The notes under the pieces: model-generated
Seen by the model: the letters and a program-made list of their open reading frames with translations, nothing else
What the model was told of the DNA's origin: nothing
The model's database searches: none
Position numbers and translations under genes: made by a program
Source of the DNA: Chloroflexota bacterium
Lineage (GTDB): Bacteria > Chloroflexota > Anaerolineae > Aggregatilineales > Aggregatilineaceae
Assembly (NCBI GenBank): GCA_012729765.1
Contig: JAAYCM010000094.1
Span: 1-64,000, forward strand
Reading direction: 5' to 3'
DNA: 64,000 nt
Part shown: one piece after another, positions 1-11,800 of the stretch
How positions within the stretch are numbered: the stretch's first letter is position 1
Layout: the number at the start of each line of letters is the position of its first letter

Positions 1-50
1 CATTCCTTGCTACTCTGCTTCACCCACTGGTATAGTTTCTTAGGGTTCAT
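1..50 (-). CDS. 5' tip of a truncated gene, possibly a transposase
   Basis: Only the first 16 codons are inside the window; the gene runs off the left edge. The start is well supported: an ATG ending at position 50 is preceded on the minus strand by AAGGAG (positions 58-63) with 7-nt spacing. The visible peptide begins MNPKKLYQWVKQ and is rich in Lys and Gln, and several codons (CTA, TAC, AGT) are A/T-rich compared with the GC-rich genes that follow. The style recalls N-termini of IS transposases in Chloroflexota, but 16 residues cannot establish a family. The product assignment is inference. Confidence 0.4.
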   Translation of the reverse strand, partial: MNPKKLYQWVKQSSKE

Positions 51-180
51 CTGGTGTCTCCTTGTCTGGTTTCACACCCACAAGTATGCCAGATGTTCCC
101 TTCTTTTTTCTACTGTCGCCCCCTCAGGGTGAAACGTGGGGGAAGGGGCCGGGGGATGGGGGGTAGAAATGCATGACGCT

Positions 181-582
181 CTAGCCGGGAGAAACGCCGG
201 GCGGCAGGTTACCGATCACGTTTCCGTGCTCATCGGTTGCGAACAGCCCTTTCGTTACGTCCAGCATCACGTAGGTGTTCCCCCAGGGATCGCGCACGAC
301 GGCCAGACGCCCAATCTCGATATCGAAGGGCGGCACAACGATGCTGCCCCCCATCTGCCCGAAGCGCTGCGCCGCCTCATCCGCCGATGGCACCTTGAAG
401 CAGACTTCCGGTGGGTGCGGCTCCGTGTGCAAAACGATTTCGGCTTCACTGTTGGGGATTCGCAGCCCGACCGCCCGATCGGTGCGCCAGATCAGCTCGT
501 GTCCCAACTGGTCACGATAGAAACGCAAGCCTGCTTCCAGGTCCGCCACATACAGCCGGACGCAATCAACGCTGTCGAACAT
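181..582 (-). CDS. VOC-family protein (glyoxalase/bleomycin-resistance-like)
   Basis: A 133-residue protein of the vicinal-oxygen-chelate fold, the usual length of a single VOC unit pair. It opens with the typical first strand and helix (DCVRLYVADLEAGLRFYRDQLG) and closes with VVRDPWGNTYVMLD, which carries the usual late 'DPxGN' turn. VOC proteins act as metal-dependent lyases, dioxygenases or antibiotic-binding proteins. The substrate cannot be read from this sequence. The ATG at 582 has an AAGGA element about 9 nt upstream. It stands alone, followed on the minus strand by the uncharacterised left end of the window and separated from the stress operon by a terminator at 641-694. Confidence 0.85.
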   Translation of the reverse strand: MFDSVDCVRLYVADLEAGLRFYRDQLGHELIWRTDRAVGLRIPNSEAEIVLHTEPHPPEVCFKVPSADEAAQRFGQMGGSIVVPPFDIEIGRLAVVRDPWGNTYVMLDVTKGLFATDEHGNVIGNLPPGVSPG

Positions 583-640
583 GCTCCCCGATCCTTGTTA
601 GTGACCTGACGAAGAGCTTATTTTAGCCCGAATCCAGGAT

Positions 641-694
641 AAAAAAGAGAACATCCCTTGCCGGAACCTGACACCCCAGCCAGCCGATGTTCTC
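641..694 (-). terminator. Rho-independent terminator of the DnaJ-HtrA-HspR operon
   Basis: On the minus strand a perfect 9-bp outer stem (arms at 686-694 and 647-655), supported by an inner 5-bp pairing, is followed at once by six T (641-646). It lies just past the stop of the MerR/HspR-like gene. Confidence 0.75.
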
Positions 695-745
695 ATGATG
701 ATCCCAAATTCGGGTTTACTTCCCGCCCGACTCGCGGTCCAGCCC

Positions 746-1057
746 TCACATGCGGCGCGAGCCTTGGTCCGCTTCCAGCGACGAAAGCTGCGTTTGCAGG
801 TCCTCGATCTGCTCGGTCATGCGCAGGATAATCTCGACCCCCGCCAGGTTGACGCCCAACTCCTGCGTCAGGCGGTTGATCTTGTGCAGCCGCTCGACTT
901 CACGCTGCGAGTAGAGGCGGATGTTCCCTTCGGTGCGACGTGGGACGACCAGGCCCAACTGTTCATAGTTGCGCAGCGTTTGCGGGTGCAGATCGACCAT
1001 CCGCGCAACCACGCCGATGGTAAAGCACGGCTCGTCACGTGGCACTCTATCGTTCAT
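746..1057 (-). CDS. hspR: MerR-family regulator, HspR-like
   Basis: A 103-residue DNA-binding protein. The N-terminal MerR winged helix spans about residues 12-80. It has the HspR-type stretch LHPQTLRNYEQLGL near residue 23, then NIRLYS and ELGVNLAGVEIIL. A short C-terminal helix (residues 80-100) looks like a dimerisation coil, and there is no ligand-binding domain. HspR proteins repress heat-shock genes, often with DnaK as co-repressor. Here it is the last gene of a three-gene operon, 16 bp after htrA, which fits autoregulation of a chaperone/protease unit. A canonical HAIR operator was looked for upstream of dnaJ and not found, so the regulatory role is inferred from family and context. 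Confidence 0.82.
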   Translation of the reverse strand: MNDRVPRDEPCFTIGVVARMVDLHPQTLRNYEQLGLVVPRRTEGNIRLYSQREVERLHKINRLTQELGVNLAGVEIILRMTEQIEDLQTQLSSLEADQGSRRM

Positions 1058-1073
1058 GCTCGCTCAACTCCGT

Positions 1074-2411
1074 CTACGGACGGACGCCCAACTCAACATC
1101 GAGATCGAGGGTCTGCCCACCGCGCACGATGGTCAGCACGACCGCATCGCCGGGAGACGTGTTCTCGACCAGATAGGCTACCAGATCGTTGATATCGCGC
1201 ACCGTCAGGCCGTTGATGGCGACAATGATATCGCCGTCACGCGGGACGGGCACGCCGCGTACCTGCGTGGCTTCCGTGCCACCCTGCAGCCCGGCGCGTG
1301 CCGCCGGCGATCCCTGGAATACTTCGCTCACCAGCACGCCATAGCGCACCGGGAAGCCCAGTTCCTCAGCCAGCACTGCCATGCTCAGGCCGCGCTCGGT
1401 GGTCGGCGTCGAGATGCCGAGCCACGAATACTCGGCATGGCCGCCGCTGATCAACTGCGGGATGACACGCTTCATGGTGTTGACCGGCACGGCGAACGCG
1501 ATCCCCTGGAAGCCGCCGCTCTCGGTGCGGATGGCGGTATTGATGCCGATCACGCGGCCATACGAGTCCAGCAGCGGGCCGCCGGAGTTGCCGGGGTTGA
1601 CCGCTGCATCAACCTGAATGATCGAGGGATTGTTGTAGCCCTGATAGTTCTGGTCAAGGAGCTGCGCCGAAGGCAGCGACCGCCCCAGTGCGCTCACGAT
1701 GCCGGTCGTCATGCTGCCGTCCAGCCCGAACGGATTCCCGATCGCAATCACGCGCTGGCCGACGGAGAGCGTGTTGCTGTCGCCCAACTCGACCGGCACC
1801 AGCGGCGACTCGGCGGGATCGACCCGGATCACGGCCAGGTCGCTGTAATCGTCCACGCCCACCAGCTCGGCATCGGCGATGTAACCGTCGAAGAACGTCA
1901 CCAGAATCTCTTCGGCATCGCGGACGACATGCGAGTTTGTGACAATATGCCCGTTCATGTCGAACACGAAGCCGGAGCCGCTGCTGTCGATAAAATCAAG
2001 CTCGGCATGAAACCGCCCCACGATCTCGATATTGACGACCGAAGGATTGACCCGCTCGTAGATGTTGTTCAGCAGCAGATATTCCGCGTCGGCCTCGACG
2101 ATCACATCCTGCGCGATCGGTGTCGGCGTGATCAACTGGTAGGACTCGGTCGCGGTCCAATTGCTGGGGCGGTAGTTCGCGGCCACGAGATCGGCTTCCG
2201 ACGGCTCGCTGCGCGCAAAGGGGTTGGAGACATCTTCATCGGGCACGAACAGGTAGCTGACCATCATCGCAACCATGGCGATAATCAGCACCAGCGTTAC
2301 CGCCCCCATCGCCAGCCCAATGAAAAAACCCATCCAACGCCGCGAGCGCGTGGGCTGCTCCTCGTCGTCGGGCATCCAATCGTCATGATGATTCCACTGC
2401 CAATCGTTCAT
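1074..2411 (-). CDS. htrA: HtrA/DegP-type S1C serine protease with PDZ domain
   Basis: A 445-residue membrane-anchored protease. Residues 1-26 are charged and probably cytoplasmic, and one transmembrane helix follows at about 27-56. A trypsin-like domain spans about 115-320, with the triad His161 (TNSHVV), Asp191 (YSDLAVI) and Ser276 (NPGNSGGPL). A C-terminal PDZ domain covers about 335-440. HtrA enzymes degrade or hold misfolded envelope proteins. All catalytic residues are present and the length is normal for a one-PDZ HtrA. It lies between a DnaJ homologue (89 bp upstream) and an HspR-like regulator (16 bp downstream), which suggests stress-controlled co-expression. Confidence 0.95.
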   Translation of the reverse strand: MNDWQWNHHDDWMPDDEEQPTRSRRWMGFFIGLAMGAVTLVLIIAMVAMMVSYLFVPDEDVSNPFARSEPSEADLVAANYRPSNWTATESYQLITPTPIAQDVIVEADAEYLLLNNIYERVNPSVVNIEIVGRFHAELDFIDSSGSGFVFDMNGHIVTNSHVVRDAEEILVTFFDGYIADAELVGVDDYSDLAVIRVDPAESPLVPVELGDSNTLSVGQRVIAIGNPFGLDGSMTTGIVSALGRSLPSAQLLDQNYQGYNNPSIIQVDAAVNPGNSGGPLLDSYGRVIGINTAIRTESGGFQGIAFAVPVNTMKRVIPQLISGGHAEYSWLGISTPTTERGLSMAVLAEELGFPVRYGVLVSEVFQGSPAARAGLQGGTEATQVRGVPVPRDGDIIVAINGLTVRDINDLVAYLVENTSPGDAVVLTIVRGGQTLDLDVELGVRP

Positions 2412-2500
2412 CCGTTATCCACCTTCTCGCTCACCCACCACGCACCATTGGCTGGAGTGAACCAGAGGACCGGACATCTCGCCCGGCCCTACCACTACGT

Positions 2501-3448
2501 TTATGATTCTGCGCGCAGGTCCCGCAACTCTTGAAACAGTGCTTGCTCGCGCTCGCTCAGGTTGGTCGGAACCTGGATCAACACCCGTGCATACAAATCG
2601 CCAAAGGCGTCCTGCTGCCGCAGTTTGGGCATCCCTTTGCCGCGCAGGCGAATGCTCTGGCCGGACTGTGTGCCCGGCTTGACATTCAGCGACACGCTGC
2701 CACCCAGGGTCGGCACGCGCACCGCACCGCCCATCACGGCGGTATAGAGCGGGACCCTGATCTCAGTGTGCAGGTCGTCGCCTTCGCGCCGGAACTGCGG
2801 ATGCTCCAGCACCTCGACATTGACATACAGCGCGCCCGGCTGCCCGCCGCCGTAACCGGCCATACCCTGGCCGCTCAGCCGGACACGCGTCCCGGTTTGA
2901 GCGCCCGCCGGAATCTTCACATTCAACTGGCGATCGCCAAGCTGCACGGTGCGTGTTGTACCGTTATACGCTTCTTCCAGCGAAATCTGGGCCGTAACTT
3001 CGAGGTCCTGGCCAGGGAGCGCCCGGCGCGTGGTGCGGCGGCGCTCGGTGCGCGTCCCGCCCATGCTGCCGAAGATCGTGCGGAAGAAATCCGAAAAGCC
3101 GCCTATGTCGTCGGCGTCCATATACTCCACGCGATAGCCGCCGCCCGGAAAACCGCCCCCCGGCTGGCCGGATGTCCACTGTGACCAGTCGAAGCCGCCC
3201 GGCTGGCCGCCCGTGCGCTGCCACTGCTGGTAACTGCTGCCCAGCTCGTCATACTTGCGGCGTTTTTCAGCGTCGGAGAGGACCTGATAGGCTTCGTTGA
3301 CTTCCTTGAAGCGATCTTCCGCCTGCTTATCGCCGGGATTTACGTCCGGGTGATATTGGCGCGCCAGCTTGCGGTACGCCTTGCGGATGTCTTTGTCCGA
3401 GGCGCTGCGGTCCACGCCGAGAATTTCGTAATAGTCGCGATACTCCAT
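2501..3448 (-). CDS. cbpA: DnaJ-family co-chaperone, CbpA type (no zinc finger)
   Basis: A 315-residue J-domain protein. The J domain is residues 1-70 with the essential HPD at 33-35. A Gly/Phe-rich linker follows at about 75-115, then two DnaJ C-terminal beta domains at about 130-310. The cysteine-rich CxxCxGxG zinc-finger region of class I DnaJ is absent, so this is the class II/CbpA type. It should stimulate DnaK ATPase and deliver clients. It is the first gene of the minus-strand operon dnaJ-htrA-hspR, with a good promoter at 3549-3577. The cbpA name rests on domain layout only. Confidence 0.92.
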   Translation of the reverse strand: MEYRDYYEILGVDRSASDKDIRKAYRKLARQYHPDVNPGDKQAEDRFKEVNEAYQVLSDAEKRRKYDELGSSYQQWQRTGGQPGGFDWSQWTSGQPGGGFPGGGYRVEYMDADDIGGFSDFFRTIFGSMGGTRTERRRTTRRALPGQDLEVTAQISLEEAYNGTTRTVQLGDRQLNVKIPAGAQTGTRVRLSGQGMAGYGGGQPGALYVNVEVLEHPQFRREGDDLHTEIRVPLYTAVMGGAVRVPTLGGSVSLNVKPGTQSGQSIRLRGKGMPKLRQQDAFGDLYARVLIQVPTNLSEREQALFQELRDLRAES

Positions 3449-3785
3449 CGCTCGCTCAATTCCTCTTCTGCCAGCTTACAACACAATTCTGAGAAACACG
3501 TTAGGCTCAAATTAATGAAACACCACAAACCGGAATTTCCCTGACCGGATTCTAGAACTTTAGTCCAGGCGAGTCAACCTTGTTGAGTGTTTTCTTATAA
3601 CTTGTTTACGTGTCTCAGCCGGTGTGCGCTGGTCAGTAGCTCGGTTATAGCCTGATTACCGGCGGCTGCCCACCGCAACCGGCGATCCTCCCATATCGTA
3701 ATCTTGATTATGCGTGCCTCGCGCATTTGGCTAGAATAGGAGCGATGATGTGTTCGTCGTGTGAGGAAGAAGGGCAAAAGCCACT
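3449..3785. other. Divergent intergenic region between dnaJ and the DUF2207 gene
   Basis: This stretch holds the minus-strand promoter described at 3549-3577 and the 5' leader of dnaJ. On the plus strand only a lone TAGAAT (3732-3737), a possible -10, was seen before the DUF2207 gene, without a convincing -35. Short ORFs here have no family features. Confidence 0.5.
3549..3577 (-). promoter_or_regulatory. Sigma70-type promoter for dnaJ-htrA-hspR
   Basis: On the minus strand TTGACT (3577-3572) is followed after exactly 17 bp by TAGAAT (3554-3549), placing a start near 3542, about 95 nt before the dnaJ ATG. An imperfect inverted repeat (AGTCAA-N5-TTGAGT on the plus strand, 3572-3588) covers the -35, a possible repressor site. 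It is not in HAIR orientation. Confidence 0.6.
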
Positions 3786-5708
<1,923 letters not shown>

Positions 5709-5755
5709 ACCGCTGGGCCGCCGGCGAGTGGGAGCACACACAAGGACGGAAACAC

Positions 5756-6268
5756 ATGAACCTGAACCGTTTGGCAGGCATCTTCCTGATTGTGATCGGG
5801 GTGATCATCGGCGTGGTGGCCGCGTCGTGGCTGTTCACCAATGAGGACCTGACCGGACCGGCCCGCATCCTGGGGCTGGGTATCGCGCTGCTGGTGCTGG
5901 TTGCGCCGCTGGTGGGCGCGGGCCTCTATCTGACCGTCTTCGGCGGGCGGCAGGCGCGCAGCGAGCAGCAGGCATCCGAGCAGCGCAAGCTGCTCAACAT
6001 CGTCCAGGCGCGCGGGCAGGTCCCGATCGAGGATGTGGCAATCGAGATGCAGCTCCCGCGCGAGCAGATCAAAGCCATGCTCTATGGCCTGGTCGGGCTG
6101 GGCGTCTTCAGCGGCTATATCAATTGGGATAAGGGCGTGCTCTATTCGAGCGACGCCAGCCAGCTCCGCGAGCTGAAGCAGTGCCCCAACTGCGGCGGCG
6201 AGATCACGCTCAGTGGCAAGGGCATCGCGCGCTGTCGCTTCTGCGGGACGGAGTTTTTCCTGTCCTAG
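5756..6268 (+). CDS. Two-helix membrane protein with winged-helix-like and zinc-ribbon ends
   Basis: A 170-residue protein. Transmembrane helices lie at about residues 4-26 and 40-68. A helical segment at about 80-135 (QVPIEDVAIEMQLPREQIKA) resembles a winged-helix or PCI-type fold. A C-terminal zinc ribbon has Cys143/Cys146 and Cys160/Cys163 (CPNCGG...CRFCG). I do not recognise a named family. The layout suggests a membrane-tethered adaptor whose soluble part faces the cytoplasm. It follows the DUF2207 gene closely and a hairpin at 6302-6334 ends the unit. Confidence 0.75.
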   Translation: MNLNRLAGIFLIVIGVIIGVVAASWLFTNEDLTGPARILGLGIALLVLVAPLVGAGLYLTVFGGRQARSEQQASEQRKLLNIVQARGQVPIEDVAIEMQLPREQIKAMLYGLVGLGVFSGYINWDKGVLYSSDASQLRELKQCPNCGGEITLSGKGIARCRFCGTEFFLS

Positions 6269-6301
6269 CGCGCCTGCCCATCCCGGCAAATCAGCGGCCC
6301 A

Positions 6302-6334
6302 CAATCCCCGGATGGCGCGTGCGTCCGGGGGTTG
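6302..6334 (+). terminator. Strong hairpin after the DUF2207 gene pair
   Basis: Arms 6302-6312 and 6324-6334 form an 11-bp GC-rich stem (one G-T pair) with an 11-nt loop. Only a short T-poor run follows, so it may act as a weak or Rho-assisted terminator. Confidence 0.5.
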
Positions 6335-6389
6335 TTTGCGGCTGTCCCCACCTGTCTTTTGCCGGCGAGTGGTTTCTTTGACCCATTTC

Positions 6390-6448
6390 GTAGAAAATCC
6401 ACCTGTTAAAGCACACCGTTCATCTGATAAAATAAGATGGTTTTCTAC
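6390..6448 (+). promoter_or_regulatory. Candidate typA promoter inside an inverted repeat
   Basis: TTAAAG (6406-6411), a 16-bp spacer and TAAAAT (6428-6433) with an extended TG at 6425-6426 make a plausible promoter about 60 bp before typA. It is bracketed by perfect 8-bp arms, GTAGAAAA (6390-6397) and TTTTCTAC (6441-6448), which could form an operator or a leader hairpin. Confidence 0.4.
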
Positions 6449-6495
6449 CCGACCGGTACCACCCGGCTTAAGAATACGAGGTTCGACGATTCACT

Positions 6496-8343
<1,848 letters not shown>

Positions 8344-8379
8344 CGCTCCGGCGGCACGCTTCTTCCCCTGACACAAACG

Positions 8380-8410
8380 ACGCGGCTGGCGTTCGTGCTG
8401 CCAGCCGCGT
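8380..8410. terminator. Bidirectional hairpin between typA and the hybrid regulator
   Basis: Perfect 11-bp arms (8380-8390 and 8400-8410) with a 9-nt loop lie between two convergent genes. The T-run is short on either side. Confidence 0.6.
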
Positions 8411-8451
8411 GTCTATTGGTACGGCCTGTCCCACACGGGACTTCCCCACTT

Positions 8452-10323
8452 TTACGACGCAGGTAGGTAATATCCTACACCCGGCTCGGTCAGGATATAT
8501 TCCGGCTCGCTCGGATTCTGCTCGATCTTGCCCCGCAGGCGGCTGATGTTGACCCACAGATACTGCGTATCCTCTTCGTATCCCGGACCCCACACTTTCG
8601 CCAGCAACTGGCTGTGGGTCAGAATGCGGCCTGCGTTGGCGGCAAGATGGTAGAGCAGCTTGTACTCGGTCGGCGTAAGGCGGACCTGTTGGTTGCGAAC
8701 CGTGACCTGTCGTTGGGCGAAATCCACAGCCAGATCGCCCGTGCGGAAAACAGGCTTACTACCCGATTCTTCTGGCACACGCACCCGGCGCAGGTTAGCC
8801 CGGACACGCGCTAGCAGTTCTTTGTTGCGAACGGGCTTGATCAGATAGTCATCTGCGCCCAGTTCCAGCCCGCGCACCATATCTTCTTCCTTCGAGTTCG
8901 CCGTCACCATGATAATCGGCGCGGGAGTGAACTCGCGCAGGCGCGCGCACAGTTCGAAGCCGTTCGAGTCTGGCAGATTGATATCGAGCAGGATCACGTC
9001 GGGCTGCTCGGCGGCGGCCAGCTCCAGCGCGATACTGCCGCGCGTGGCTGTCAACACCTCGAAGCCTTCCAGCTCCAGCTTGATCTTCAGCAGGCGGAGC
9101 ATCTGCCCGTCGTCATCCACCACCAGAATCTTCGCCACGTCGCGCGTGGAATGCAGGGCCAGGCCGTTCGTCGCCTGCGGCTGCAAATCGTCAAGCTGGC
9201 GCTGGGCGCGAGTCGCAAGCTGAGACTGGGGCAGGGCTTTCGCCTCGTGCGCCTTGAGCGGCAGAGTGAGGTGAAACGCGCCGGTCCCATTGGCGTGGGT
9301 GGACCACAGACTGCCGCCGTGCGCCAGGATCAACCCGCGCGCCACGTACAGGCCCAGGCTCAAACTCGTGCGCTGGGAGTCGCCGAGTGCGGCAGCCAGC
9401 GACTCCGGGATAGCGCCCGTGCCCTGGTCCGACAGGCTGACCTGGATTTCGTCGCCCTGAACGCGGGCGCTGATCGTCAGACTCAGCGGGGCGGGCGACG
9501 ACTGTGCCGCCGCATCGAGCAGATTGTGGAGCGCCTGTTCAACGCGCCACGCGTCGATCTCAGCCGGCGGCAGATCGCCTTTCGCGTCCAGAGTCAGGCG
9601 GTCGCTCTTGCGCCGCAGGCCGTGATCCTGGATCACGCGCTGCAAAAGCTCGCTGATCGAGGTCACGCGCCGCTCCATTTCGACGGCGTTAGCGTTCAGT
9701 CGGGCCAATTCCTGGGCGTTATCCAGCAGGCGGCTGAGCTGATCGACGTGCTCGTCGAGATTTTCGAGGTAACGCTGGCGCTCGGTTTCGCCCCAATAGC
9801 GATGGCCAGACAGCAGCGAGGTGACAGAACCCTTGATCGTGGCGGTCGAGGAGCGCAGGCTGTTAGTCACCATTTCGAGGTGCTCAGCCGTGCGGGCCGT
9901 ATCGTCCGCCGGGGCGGCAGCTTCGTGCATGTGTGCGCCCCAACCGTTGACCTGGACGCCGCCGTTGAACGTATAGGATGGGAACAGGCGCGCCGTCAGC
10001 CGCCGCGCCGGATCGCGCAGGGGCAGGCTGACTTCGGGCTGGGTCTGGAGTTTCTGAAGCGCGCTGCGCAGCCCCTCAGTGACCTGATCGGGCGTGCTGC
10101 TGCGCGCCGCGAGCTGTAGAAACAGCGCGCTGTGGGGCTGGCCCACCACATCTGCCGTCCGGATACCGGTCAGGCTTTCCAGCCGTGAACTGAAGTGGCT
10201 CACCCGCCCATCTGGCCCGACTAGCAGCAAGGCTTCTTCCTTGGCAGTCTGGACGGCCGGCTGCAACGCGGAGCGCAGTGCTTGCTCCACTTGAATTTGC
10301 TCGGTTAGCTGTGCGGTGCCCAT
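8452..10323 (-). CDS. PAS / degenerate histidine-kinase / receiver / OmpR-type winged-helix fusion
   Basis: A 623-residue soluble protein. Domains in order are a PAS-like domain (about 30-130), a DHp-like helical pair (146-212), an HATPase_c-like domain (250-355), a receiver (398-510) and an OmpR/PhoB winged helix (525-620). The receiver is intact: acidic pocket VVDDD (401-405), phospho-acceptor Asp447, Thr474 and Lys496. In the DHp domain the position of the phospho-accepting His is Asn154 (VTNSLRSST), and the G2 box is degraded to SLSLGLYV. Asn267 and the DxGxG box (299-303) remain. It is therefore probably a ligand-sensing transcription factor with a pseudokinase core, phosphorylated by another kinase if at all. 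No membrane segment is seen. Confidence 0.88.
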   Translation of the reverse strand: MGTAQLTEQIQVEQALRSALQPAVQTAKEEALLLVGPDGRVSHFSSRLESLTGIRTADVVGQPHSALFLQLAARSSTPDQVTEGLRSALQKLQTQPEVSLPLRDPARRLTARLFPSYTFNGGVQVNGWGAHMHEAAAPADDTARTAEHLEMVTNSLRSSTATIKGSVTSLLSGHRYWGETERQRYLENLDEHVDQLSRLLDNAQELARLNANAVEMERRVTSISELLQRVIQDHGLRRKSDRLTLDAKGDLPPAEIDAWRVEQALHNLLDAAAQSSPAPLSLTISARVQGDEIQVSLSDQGTGAIPESLAAALGDSQRTSLSLGLYVARGLILAHGGSLWSTHANGTGAFHLTLPLKAHEAKALPQSQLATRAQRQLDDLQPQATNGLALHSTRDVAKILVVDDDGQMLRLLKIKLELEGFEVLTATRGSIALELAAAEQPDVILLDINLPDSNGFELCARLREFTPAPIIMVTANSKEEDMVRGLELGADDYLIKPVRNKELLARVRANLRRVRVPEESGSKPVFRTGDLAVDFAQRQVTVRNQQVRLTPTEYKLLYHLAANAGRILTHSQLLAKVWGPGYEEDTQYLWVNISRLRGKIEQNPSEPEYILTEPGVGYYLPAS

Positions 10324-10497
10324 CAGACATATCCCTTCATGCGTTTAACTGCTCACAATTCCAGTATCATCAATCTCTCATCGCTCATACATCAGACAAC
10401 ATCCCCGAACTGTGGGGCTAGGTATATTGTATAATGCAACTATGACGCGGGCTGTTAAAAAGCGTCAATTAAAGTGTTAAAAACTTGATAAAAACAC

Positions 10498-10557
10498 TTG
10501 GATAACGGTTTGTCTACTTCATGAACTTTGTACAGACAAAGGGCTAACGTTATCCAA
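10498..10557. repeat. Long nested inverted repeat
   Basis: Outer arms of 10 bp (10498-10507 and 10548-10557) are perfect complements. Inner arms of 7 bp, TTTGTCT (10509-10515) and AGACAAA (10534-10540), are also perfect. An RNA from either strand would fold into a two-tier hairpin. The function is unknown. Confidence 0.65.
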
Positions 10558-10586
10558 ATTAAAAGCCGCAGGTTGGAGTCTGCGGC
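10558..10586 (-). terminator. Terminator of the CapD-DegT transcript
   Basis: The minus strand shows a perfect 7-bp GCCGCAG-type stem (10580-10586 with 10565-10571) followed by TTTTAATTT, downstream of the DegT stop at 10622. Confidence 0.7.
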
Positions 10587-10621
10587 CTGGTAGAGTCAAA
10601 CAAATGTCGGTGAGCGGGCGC

Positions 10622-11800
10622 TCACTTCTCCTGAATCTTAACACTGGTGGCAAGCTGGCGGCAAACGTAATCGACCTGGGCCTCGGTCATGACGCTGGAG
10701 AACGGCAGCGCCAGACTGGTATCGCCCGCCTTCTCGGTATGGGGCAGATCGCCCCGCCCCCAACCCATCTGCTGATAGAACGGCTGCAAATGGATCGGCG
10801 TGAAGTAGGGCCGTGAGGGAACGCCCGCATCACGCAGATAGTCGATGATCGCGTTGCGGTCGAGCGTTTCCTCGAAGCGCACCACGTAGACAAACCAACT
10901 CATGCGCGTCGTCGCTTCGACAATCTGCGGCTTCTGGACGCCGGGAATCGCATCGATCCGCTCGTTGTACCACGCGGCCACCTGCGCGCGCTTCTCGATC
11001 AGCGCGTCGATGCGCTTCATCTGCGCGACGCCCAGCGCGGCGCTCAGCTCGTCCAGCCGGTAGTTGTAACCGAGGCGCGTGTGGTTCAGCCAGCCGTCGA
11101 ACACGTCGCGGCCCTGGTTGCGCAGGCTGAGGAACATCGTGTTCCAGTCGTCGCGCGGGGTCACGATCATGCCACCCTCGCCGGTCGTGATCTGCTTGTT
11201 GGGATAGAAGGCAAAGACGGCAGCGTCACCAAACGTCCCGGCCCGGCGGCCTTTATATTCCGCGCCGATTGCCTCGCACGCATCTTCGATCACATACAGG
11301 TTGTGCCGCCGCGCGATGTCCATGATCGCGTCCATGTCGGGCGGCTGGCCGAAGACGTGCACCGGCATGATCGCCCTGGTGCGCCCGGTGATCGCCGCTT
11401 CCAGCGCCACCGGGTCCATGTTGCCGGTCACGGGATCGATATCGACAAAGACCGGCCTGGCGCGCTCGTAGAGCACAGCGTTGGCCGAGGCGATAAAGCT
11501 AAAGGACGGCGTGATCACCTCGTCGTCCGGCCCCACCCCGGCGGCGATGATCGCCAGGTGCAGTCCGCTGGTGCCGGAGTTGACGCCGACGGCGTGCGGC
11601 AGCCCGATATACTGGGCAAAGGCCGTCTCAAACTCGCCAATCTTCGGCCCCATGCTCAGCCACCGGCTGTTGAGGACTTCCAGCACCGAGTCGATCTCGG
11701 CCTGGGTGATGTCCGGCGAGGACATCGGCACGTCCATCAGGTCCAGCACGCTGCTCGACGTCAACTCAGGATGAACAGATTGAGATGGGTTAGTTGACAT
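10622..11800 (-). CDS. DegT/DnrJ/EryC1/StrS-family sugar aminotransferase
   Basis: A 392-residue PLP enzyme of fold type I that transfers an amino group to a keto-sugar nucleotide. Visible features are SGTSGLHLA (about 75-83, phosphate binding), IEDACEAIGA with Asp173 (cofactor pyridine contact) and FYPNKQITTGEGG with the Schiff-base lysine at Lys202. Length is normal. Its start overlaps the end of the upstream dehydratase gene by 11 bp, so the two probably act in sequence: dehydration to a 4-keto-6-deoxy sugar, then amination. The precise product (3- or 4-amino sugar) cannot be read. The formyltransferase at 20885-21673 could act on the resulting amine. Confidence 0.93.
   Translation of the reverse strand: MSTNPSQSVHPELTSSSVLDLMDVPMSSPDITQAEIDSVLEVLNSRWLSMGPKIGEFETAFAQYIGLPHAVGVNSGTSGLHLAIIAAGVGPDDEVITPSFSFIASANAVLYERARPVFVDIDPVTGNMDPVALEAAITGRTRAIMPVHVFGQPPDMDAIMDIARRHNLYVIEDACEAIGAEYKGRRAGTFGDAAVFAFYPNKQITTGEGGMIVTPRDDWNTMFLSLRNQGRDVFDGWLNHTRLGYNYRLDELSAALGVAQMKRIDALIEKRAQVAAWYNERIDAIPGVQKPQIVEATTRMSWFVYVVRFEETLDRNAIIDYLRDAGVPSRPYFTPIHLQPFYQQMGWGRGDLPHTEKAGDTSLALPFSSVMTEAQVDYVCRQLATSVKIQEK

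Larger units (their letters stand above)
10324..10621. other. Intergenic region rich in dyads
   Basis: This is an AT-rich stretch between the hybrid regulator and the DegT gene. It contains a TGACGC/GCGTCA inverted repeat (10443-10467), a long nested dyad (10498-10557) and the terminator of the DegT transcript. No complete promoter for the regulator was identified with confidence. Confidence 0.5.

Noticed and set aside
969..2534. 521-codon open frame opposite htrA
   Set aside because: The htrA strand carries the full catalytic triad and PDZ domain; the opposite frame is a composition shadow.
3449..3785. HAIR or CIRCE operator upstream of dnaJ
   Set aside because: No CTTGAGT-N7-ACTCAAG or TTAGCACTC-N9-GAGTGCTAA was found; the dyad present has the opposite half-site orientation.
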